A stretch of 46,461 nt of DNA from a bacterium (GTDB lineage Bacteria > Zhuqueibacterota > QNDG01 > JABMRT01): positions 1-46,461 of the forward strand of contig DSAP01000076.1 in the NCBI GenBank assembly GCA_011046415.1, in the 5' to 3' direction. The position numbers were made by a program, and so were the translations under genes. Each line of letters begins with the position of its first letter. Position 1 is the first letter of the stretch. Positions 41,301 through 46,461 of the stretch are shown here, piece after piece. The notes under the pieces are model-generated. The model worked only from the letters and a program-made list of their open reading frames with translations, was not told the origin of the DNA and searched no databases.

Positions 41301-41688
41301 ATTTCTGTCGCCGGAAGGCCGCATCCTCGGCCGGATCGAGACCGCCCTGTCGTCGAATCCTTCCGACCGCCATGAAGCTCCGGAAGCCGGCCGCGGGATG
41401 GAACATCCCGTTTCCACGTCGCTGGGCCGGAGTCATCCCAATCCGTTCAATCCGGCCACCACCGTCCCCTATGCCCTGGAGCGGGAGGGACCGGTCTCAA
41501 TCCGGATTTTCAATCTGCAGGGAAGGCTCGTCAGGACACTCGTGAACCGGTGGGAAACGGCCGGATTCAGGGAAGTCGTCTGGGATGGAACAGACCGTTC
41601 GAATCATCCGGTCTCGGGCGGGGTTTATCTCGTTTCGATGCAGGCCGGATATTTCAGGGCGACTCAGAAAATTCTGCTTTTAAAATAG
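38392..41688 (+). CDS. Secreted FG-GAP/PL11-like (rhamnogalacturonan lyase-related) + Fn3 protein with the same C-terminal module and FlgD/Por-type domain
   Basis: 'FFAADLNNDGLLDFTF', 'AADVDGDGRVEVVALDNDANVYILDGETG', 'YVADVAGDGREEMIVYDASDGKIRIYANT', 'DDPLYRRLKQNWNYYSPGGYTYTNYPL', two Fn3-like segments, C-terminal 'SHPNPFNPATTVPYALEREG...GGVYLVSMQAGYFRATQKILLLK'. Confidence 0.78.
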   Translation: MHPGKNITNLICIFLLAATGRLTAVFPDYPSNPFAFSVAEPPYYGTFFAADLNNDGLLDFTFRSVTTLYAYDHWGALMWQVPLAYPCPEINNHGTKHGAADVDGDGRVEVVALDNDANVYILDGETGTVKQIYPLPPLGTDQLACHIAVVNLRGMGDRDAVIQTCDISPELHGWNENAMGYYLNRSLIAMNLETGTVLWRVDQDADPSNGIYEGYWGPAHGSFFAADVDGDGLDEVIGGNLIRADGTVVDLGYPRDWIDIDAPRSYIDHLDGISVGDIRPDLPGLEWVVTNEDNTGNTHHHTSLMNTDGIIWSHQISAAIPQAKEPQQIAVGNYDPANPFPEIWARSRLGGQGDQFYRPYDSQWAWLYDAQGNLYDRVTTYRMVERLPRGFNSHPTEGNKLGIEIPWTIDWDGSPKEYIAGKARYVDGHIGILDVWKTSYQYKLDTVWTTMNRRPNMKAQMLYVADVAGDGREEMIVYDASDGKIRIYANTKPNPHQPKPHKWDDPLYRRLKQNWNYYSPGGYTYTNYPLIADIQISDITASGATISWTTDVPSTSRIAYGPTDRLGGLTEENTALTTAHTILIDSLEKNTPYKIQIHCRNQYGKLGISHIRDLDLLELPPVDLTRISAASQGQVQLTWGEIQDISLFNVYRDTTTGFFPGDANRIGNRIADADPGQTGVQWTDTGEGPPVRFYKVTAASGIHEGDPSEALGVYTYPIVTTEETDFNLIGLSLETTGLPRASDLMARIPGCNSVARWDASQQGFEQYVPGIPATNFDIQSGQAYYINATLDTAWTLTGRPVRPVYTLIATATSSFNPILLPLYRTDIRTASALAADIPGCNGVARWDAASQAYTDQYDPAVPATDFPVRPGQPYLVNVTANTTWPEHATPKSMPGRKDIAAPAVSHAPHLVWGLLDPSSPAAAFRAYFSDRPGRILTETSPGCGIREGRWQVQCGNFRDGWHPGKVLVVEFLSPEGRILGRIETALSSNPSDRHEAPEAGRGMEHPVSTSLGRSHPNPFNPATTVPYALEREGPVSIRIFNLQGRLVRTLVNRWETAGFREVVWDGTDRSNHPVSGGVYLVSMQAGYFRATQKILLLK

Positions 41689-41792
41689 CGGGCCGTGATC
41701 CCGCGCCCACGGATACCGCGCATCCCGCTTATATTCATTTCTGTTTGCATCTCGGTCCGGGTGGGGAAACGCCCCTGCATGCTGAATCCGGA

Positions 41793-42365
41793 TCACAACC
41801 AGTTCAGTTCCCGGAGTTCCGGAACGGCGTCCAGCAGGGCGTCGTGCAGGCCCTCGAGTTCCTCCAGGATCACATCGAGCGAGTCGGCTTTCGCCTCCAG
41901 CCTTTCGGCCCGGGCCTCGATGCGCGCGGATTCGCGTTCCATGTCGCGCTCGAGATCCTCCGTGCTATAACCCGGCAGGATGAGCCGGAAAACCCCGGTG
42001 ACCGCCTTCAGGCCGATGCCGGCGCCGGCCAGCCCGACACGGGCCCCTTCCCGGGCGATCGCGCGCGTCTCCGCCATCACATGCACCGCCGCTTCATGAT
42101 AGGCACCGGCCAGCCGGCTCTGGTCGTCGTCCAGATCGACGGGATGTCCGTTGACGAGTAGGGTCCGATCCCCGCGGATCACCACCCGTTCCGTCCGGTC
42201 CGCGTTGACGAGATACACAGCGTCCTGCCGGACGTAAATTCGCACATCCTCATGGAGTTGAATCGCGGGTCGCAGCCCCGGCCCCATCCGCATCTCGCGG
42301 CGTTGTGCCGGGAGAGACGCGCACAGTATCAGGGACAGGACCAATCCACGTCGGACGGATTTCAT
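41793..42365 (-). CDS. Secreted protein, possibly DUF2884/YggN-like
   Basis: Signal peptide MKSVRRGLVLSLILCASLPAQ; 'GDRTLLVNGHPVDLDDDQSRLAGAYHEAAVHVMAETRAIAREGARVGL'; coiled-coil C-terminus. Confidence 0.5.
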   Translation of the reverse strand: MKSVRRGLVLSLILCASLPAQRREMRMGPGLRPAIQLHEDVRIYVRQDAVYLVNADRTERVVIRGDRTLLVNGHPVDLDDDQSRLAGAYHEAAVHVMAETRAIAREGARVGLAGAGIGLKAVTGVFRLILPGYSTEDLERDMERESARIEARAERLEAKADSLDVILEELEGLHDALLDAVPELRELNWL

Positions 42366-42512
42366 GACAGTATCTCCTCCTGACTAATCGTCTTGAACGA
42401 GATTACGAAGAAACCCGTGAAAGGTTACAGCGTCGGACGGATGTCCGTCCGGTTCGATTCAAATCCGCCCGGTTCAGGCAACCGCCGACCAGGAGGGTTA
42501 TCCCGACCCCCG

Positions 42513-42815
42513 TCACCCGTTTTCGCAGCAGCCGGTCCCGGAACAACCGCAGGCTGGATTCTCCGTGCCGCGCAACTTCCCGGCTATCACCGCAGCCGCG
42601 CATCCGACTCCCGCACGGACGGACAGCGCCCCCGGCGCGCAATTCCGTGCGCAGGCACCGCATTCCATGCACGCATCGCGGTCCTCAATGACCGCCTTCC
42701 GGCCTTCGATCCGGAACACGGCATGGGGACAGACTTCGGCGCACATCCCGCATCCGGTGCATTTCGATATATCCAGTGCCAGCGTGGTGACATTCTTCAG
42801 ATAACGCATCTGCAT
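42513..42815 (-). CDS. hgcB: HgcB, ferredoxin partner of mercury methylation (100 aa)
   Basis: MQMRYLKNVTTLALDISKCTGCGMCAEVCPHAVFRIEGRKAVIEDRDACMECGACARNCAPGALSVRAGVGCAAAVIAGKLRGTENPACGCSGTGCCENG: two [4Fe-4S] motifs, conserved-position Cys in 'VGCAAAVI', C-terminal CC pair. Lies 14 nt downstream of hgcA. Confidence 0.93.
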   Translation of the reverse strand: MQMRYLKNVTTLALDISKCTGCGMCAEVCPHAVFRIEGRKAVIEDRDACMECGACARNCAPGALSVRAGVGCAAAVIAGKLRGTENPACGCSGTGCCENG

Positions 42816-42829
42816 GTTGGAATCCCCGT

Positions 42830-43891
42830 TTACCGGATCATGACAATCTGTAGTACCATTCCCGCGACCACTGAAAGGATCAGGGCGGGCAGACCCCGGG
42901 CAAGCTCCTTCCGGACGCCGGAGAGCGAGGTATAGGTCGTGGCTCCCGTAAAATTGAAGGCGATATACGCCGTGACCGGCGGCAACATCAGGAGCAGGGA
43001 TGGGAGGAAAGACCGTTCCACCCCGGCCGCCAGAGAAACCGCCGGAATGACCGCCATGCCGAGCAGCCATCCGTTCAGGAGGAAGGAACGGAACGGCAGC
43101 CACGGGAGGAGGATCTGGAAAAGGACCGAACCGCCCAGGAAGGCCGTGAGATAAGGGATGAAGTCTTTTATGATTTCGCCTGAAATCCGGTGATCCCGGA
43201 TGAAACGGAGGGCGATCACCCAGATCAGGAAAATGGGAACGAATTTGAATGCCTGGATGAGTTCCAGCGGGATCAACGCCAGCCGATCCTTCAGGGGAAA
43301 GCGGACCCGCCGCATCCCGGGGCGAACCCGGCATCCATCCGCAAGATATCGGGGAATGTCTTTCGCATCCACCGGCCCGTATTCGACCCGGAATCCGGTC
43401 TCGCGTCTCACGTCATGCGCGGCCACGCCAGGCGCCCCGAGCTGGGGCAGGACGAGGATTCGGTGGCCGACGACGCGATCCAGGCCGACATCCTGGATTT
43501 TCCGGACCAATTCCTCCGTCCCGAACGTTCCCTTGCCCGCGGCGCACCAGACATTGATCCCCTGCGTGTCGAGGACGAGAATCCAGGCATCGATGCCGTC
43601 CAGACGGACGCGGAGGCGGTCGAATGTCAGTTTGTAATTCGCGGTCACGAGAACCGGGGAGGACGGACCGGGCCGGCCCGCGGCGTAGAGGCCGGGAAGG
43701 ACCGCGTACCGCATCCGGCCGATGCCCAGGCAAACCCGGATCGCTCCGAGTCGGTCCCGCCGGGTGAGTCGCGTGGAAATCACGGGAATTCGTCCCGCAT
43801 GCGTCCGGATGGATCCGGTGATCCAGGCTGGCTGGAAGGGGACTGTATCGGATAATCCGCGGCAGGATGCGGGTCCGATCGAATCGTTCAT
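42830..43891 (-). CDS. hgcA: HgcA, corrinoid-dependent mercury methyltransferase with C-terminal membrane domain
   Basis: Start MNDSIGPASCRG. Diagnostic cap-helix motif 'NVWCAAGK' in 'DTQGINVWCAAGKGTFGTEELV', then 'HRILVLPQLGAPGVAAHDVRRETGFRVEYGPVDAKDIPRYL', followed by about 5 TM segments. Confidence 0.96.
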   Translation of the reverse strand: MNDSIGPASCRGLSDTVPFQPAWITGSIRTHAGRIPVISTRLTRRDRLGAIRVCLGIGRMRYAVLPGLYAAGRPGPSSPVLVTANYKLTFDRLRVRLDGIDAWILVLDTQGINVWCAAGKGTFGTEELVRKIQDVGLDRVVGHRILVLPQLGAPGVAAHDVRRETGFRVEYGPVDAKDIPRYLADGCRVRPGMRRVRFPLKDRLALIPLELIQAFKFVPIFLIWVIALRFIRDHRISGEIIKDFIPYLTAFLGGSVLFQILLPWLPFRSFLLNGWLLGMAVIPAVSLAAGVERSFLPSLLLMLPPVTAYIAFNFTGATTYTSLSGVRKELARGLPALILSVVAGMVLQIVMIR

Positions 43892-44379
43892 GATTCTCCC
43901 TTCCCGTCGTCCGGACGGCAGAAACAAATTCCGGATGGGTCCTCTCCCCCCGTTACCCGGATCGCATCGGCGAAGAGTCCGAATCCCTCGATGACCCCGG
44001 CCTGTTTTTCCGGTGGAACCGCGTCGAATACCTTTTGATAGAATCGATTGTATCCGTTATGGATCTTCTGGACGACCTCTTTGCCCTGTCCGGTCAGGCG
44101 GATCTGCAGATACCGCCGATCGGCAGGATGAATGGATCGGTCGACCAGGCCGGCTCGTACGAGTCCCTCTACCGTACGGCTGAGCGTGCTCTTGTCGAGT
44201 CTCAGGTTCAGAGCCAGTTCGGCGATCGCCGCGGACCCGGCTTCATCCAATTCCATCAATACATGGCACTGGGGCAGAGACACCCCGCAACAGGACGAAT
44301 CATCCTTCAGTCGCCTCTCCATCCACTGCTCGACGACCCGTAACTTTTTCCGGAAATCCTGTAATATCCGCCTATCCAA
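43888..44379 (-). CDS. MarR-family transcriptional regulator with N-terminal Cys cluster
   Basis: TTG start; 'SLPQCHVLMELDEAGSAAIAELALNLRLDKSTLSRTVEGLVRAGLVDRSIHPADRRYLQIRLTGQGKEVV' is a MarR winged HTH. The stop overlaps the hgcA start (ATGA). Confidence 0.92.
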   Translation of the reverse strand: MDRRILQDFRKKLRVVEQWMERRLKDDSSCCGVSLPQCHVLMELDEAGSAAIAELALNLRLDKSTLSRTVEGLVRAGLVDRSIHPADRRYLQIRLTGQGKEVVQKIHNGYNRFYQKVFDAVPPEKQAGVIEGFGLFADAIRVTGGEDPSGICFCRPDDGKGES

Positions 44380-44390
44380 ACTCCAACCCC

Positions 44391-44413
44391 ATTATAGTTG
44401 CATAATGCAACTA
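44391..44413 (-). promoter_or_regulatory. Putative operator/promoter of marR-hgcAB: 19-bp perfect palindrome abutting a TATAAT -10 box
   Basis: TAGTTGCAT-A-ATGCAACTA at 44395-44413. ATTATA at 44391-44396 reads TATAAT on the minus strand, 11 nt before the TTG start. Confidence 0.7.
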
Positions 44414-44559
44414 ATGTAATCAACAACGATTTACCGGTCAAGTCTTTTCTTTCCGTTTTTCCGCTTTGATTCGCGAATCGGATTGAATATCTTGATTCCA
44501 TCCGGTTTTTTTAGACAGAATGCCCGGGATCCTGAAATCAGACAGGCTGGAATCGATCC

Positions 44560-46089
44560 ATGCCCCGAGTCGTCCTCATCCATCCGCCCGTGACCATCCC
44601 CTCGGAGCCGCCCGCTGGCATCGCCCGGCTCAGCCATGTCCTTTCCCGGCAGGGTGTGCCCTGCGCCCTCATCGACGCCAATCTCGCAGGACTGACCCAA
44701 ATCCTCCCGGGATCGGCGCACGGGGAAAAATACACGGGGGCGATCCGGCGGGGAACGGCCTTCCGGTCCATGGACCATTACAGGCTGACCGTCCACAGGC
44801 TGAACCGCATATTGACGCCGCCGGACCGTCATCCCTGGCGGTTGACGCTCGCCAATTACAGGCATCACGATCGGATACCCGTAAGGAGCGCCGACCTGAT
44901 CCGGCAGAGCGAACATCCGGAAGACAATCCCTTCTTCGCATATTATGAGGACGGACTGCTGCCCGGGCTGGAATCCCAGGCCCCGGATATCATCGGGATT
45001 TCACTCCTGTATCTGACCCAGGCGCTTTGCGCCTTCGCCCTGATCGGATGCATCCGCAGGCGGTTTCCGGAAATCAGGATCGTACTCGGCGGCGGGCTGA
45101 TCACCTCGTGGATGAGCGCGCCGGACTGGCGCGATCCGTTTGCCGGGCTGGTGGATGCCTGTATCTCCGGTCCCGGAGAATCCGCCCTGCTCGCCTTGAC
45201 CAAGGCCGGTCCGGCCGGACGCGGGACGGAAAAACCGGATTACCGCCCCCTCCCCGTTCAGACCTACCTCTCGCCCGGATTCGTCCTCCCTGCCGTCACA
45301 TCCTCGGGATGTTACTGGCGCCGCTGCACATTCTGTCCCGAACGAGCCGAAGGCGGCGCCTTCCGCCCCTTTCCGGCTGAAGCCGTCCGGAGCGGACTCC
45401 GTGAAGACGTGGAACGCTTTTCTCCGGCGCTCGTCCATTTTCTGGACAACGCCGTCCCGCCGAAGACGCTCGCCCATTTCACGGCACACCCCCCCGGCGT
45501 ACCCTGGTACGGATACAGCCGTCTCGAGCCCCATCTGGACGATCCGGATTTCTGCAGCGCCCTCCATAAATCGGGGTGTGTCATGCTCCAACTGGGACTG
45601 GAATCGGGCAGTGCGAACGTGTTGGAGCGGATGGAGAAGGGAATTTCGCTGGACCGCGTCCCCCGCATCCTCACCCACCTGAAAAACGCGGGGATCGCGA
45701 CGTACCTTTATCTGCTCTTCGGCACGCCCGCGGAAACGGAAGCGGATGCGCAATTGACCCGTGATTTCGTCCTCCGTCATGCGGACAAAATCGGCTTCAT
45801 CAACCCGGCCCTATTCAACCTCCCCCGCCACAGCCCCGAGACGGCCGCGCTCAGGACCCGCTCCTTCTATGACGGCGATCTCTCCCTGTATGTGGATTTC
45901 GAGCATCCCGCCGGCTGGCATCGCCGCACGGTCCGGCGGTTCCTCCAGTCGGATTTTGGAAAACACCCCGTGATCGCCCGGATCCTGCACCGCACCCCGC
46001 CCGAATTCACCTCGACCCACGCGCCGTTCTTCCTGGAAAATTTCCGTCCTGTTCTTCCCCGATCCATTCAACCCGGAACGCGTAATTAG
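44560..46089 (+). CDS. B12-binding-type radical SAM protein with CX4CX2C cluster motif
   Basis: 'MPRVVLIHPPVTIPSEPPAGIARLSHVLSRQGVPCALIDANLAG' N-terminal Rossmann-like domain; 'VTSSGCYWRRCTFCPE'; 'GCVMLQLGLESGSANVLERMEKGISLDRVPRILTHLKNAGIATYLYLLFGTPAETEADAQLT'. Confidence 0.88.
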   Translation: MPRVVLIHPPVTIPSEPPAGIARLSHVLSRQGVPCALIDANLAGLTQILPGSAHGEKYTGAIRRGTAFRSMDHYRLTVHRLNRILTPPDRHPWRLTLANYRHHDRIPVRSADLIRQSEHPEDNPFFAYYEDGLLPGLESQAPDIIGISLLYLTQALCAFALIGCIRRRFPEIRIVLGGGLITSWMSAPDWRDPFAGLVDACISGPGESALLALTKAGPAGRGTEKPDYRPLPVQTYLSPGFVLPAVTSSGCYWRRCTFCPERAEGGAFRPFPAEAVRSGLREDVERFSPALVHFLDNAVPPKTLAHFTAHPPGVPWYGYSRLEPHLDDPDFCSALHKSGCVMLQLGLESGSANVLERMEKGISLDRVPRILTHLKNAGIATYLYLLFGTPAETEADAQLTRDFVLRHADKIGFINPALFNLPRHSPETAALRTRSFYDGDLSLYVDFEHPAGWHRRTVRRFLQSDFGKHPVIARILHRTPPEFTSTHAPFFLENFRPVLPRSIQPGTRN

Positions 46090-46263
46090 GAACAGAGAAC
46101 TCCATTTCCGAATCCCGGCGAATTTTTGAATTTCATCCCGTATGACCGGCTCGTATGTGATTCCTGTTCGTCAGGCCAGTGATTTACCTGCAGCTTTATT
46201 TCATATCCCGTCTCATGACGGGTACCCTTGCCGTCCGGCTGACGGTTCCCCCTGCCGGGCATA

Positions 46264-46306
46264 CAAAAAAAAACGCCTCGGCATGGTGCCATGTCCGGGG
46301 CGTTTC
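46264..46306 (-). terminator. Intrinsic terminator downstream of pntB
   Basis: AAAAAAAAACGCCTCGGCATGG..CCATGTCCGGGGCGTTT: imperfect stem with the A9 tract reading as a T-run on the minus strand. Confidence 0.75.
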
Positions 46307-46339
46307 AATTGCATCCGGTTTAATTGGATACGGAAGAGA

Positions 46340-46461
46340 TCAGCTCTCCTTGAACTCCGCGATCAGCGCCGAGAGCGACGCCTTCGCGTCCCCGAACAGC
46401 ATTCGGGTGTTTTCCTTGAAGAACAGGGGGTTCTCGATGCCCGCGAATCCCACGTTGAGCG
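46340..46461 (-). CDS. pntB: NAD(P) transhydrogenase beta subunit, C-terminal fragment (truncated by window edge)
   Basis: Minus-strand translation to the stop at 46340: '...[39 protein letters not shown]', matching the conserved PntB C-terminus. Not in the ORF track because it is partial. Confidence 0.85.
   Translation of the reverse strand, partial: LNVGFAGIENPLFFKENTRMLFGDAKASLSALIAEFKES

Noticed and set aside
42821-43334. N-terminal extension of the hgcB ORF upstream of 42815
   Set aside because: The extended reading frame (42513-43334) overlaps hgcA antiphase and is Pro/Arg-rich noise; true HgcB begins at MQMRYLKN (42815).
43190-43855. Plus-strand ORF opposite hgcA
   Set aside because: Overlaps the confidently assigned hgcA; no motif support.
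1-46461. rRNA, tRNA, prophage, IS element, toxin-antitoxin or defence island
   Set aside because: No sequence matching these by eye (no transposase/integrase/Cas motifs, no obvious tRNA TPsiC-loop clusters); a tRNAscan/Infernal run would be needed to exclude small RNAs fully.

Overview
High-GC bacterial chromosome window, gene-dense on both strands. No rRNA, tRNA, CRISPR array, transposase or phage module was recognised. The gene content suggests an anaerobic, glycan-degrading member of a Bacteroidetes/Fibrobacteres/KSB1/Marinimicrobia-like lineage; this rests on the 'NPFN..T' C-terminal secretion/FlgD-like domains and fucose catabolism genes and is inference only.

Main blocks, in order:
- GlmM-type mutase fragment, DUF4390-like protein, Ppx/GppA, degenerate TlpA-like protein, metallophosphoesterase, FG-GAP protein.
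- EamA transporter, RsgA, a beta-propeller/transglutaminase protein, BipA (minus).
- Fucose operon on the minus strand: fucA, fucI, RhaB-family kinase, glycosyltransferase.
- rfbC, rhomboid protease, DUF3795, PHP phosphatase, argG and argR.
- Outer-membrane proteins and a Tyr/Trp-rich lipoprotein.
- Translation-linked operon: TIGR03960/TIGR03936-type radical SAM fusion, RNase G/E, L21, L27.
- Two very large secreted proteins (GH2-like, and FG-GAP/Fn3 resembling PL11) sharing an undescribed C-terminal block.
- A compact marR-hgcA-hgcB operon (mercury methylation), with a 19-bp perfect palindrome over its putative promoter and a divergent radical SAM gene with a non-canonical CX4CX2C motif.
- The 3' end of pntB.

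The strongest result is the hgcAB locus with its putative dedicated MarR regulator and operator. The shared C-terminal module of the two secreted proteins is second.
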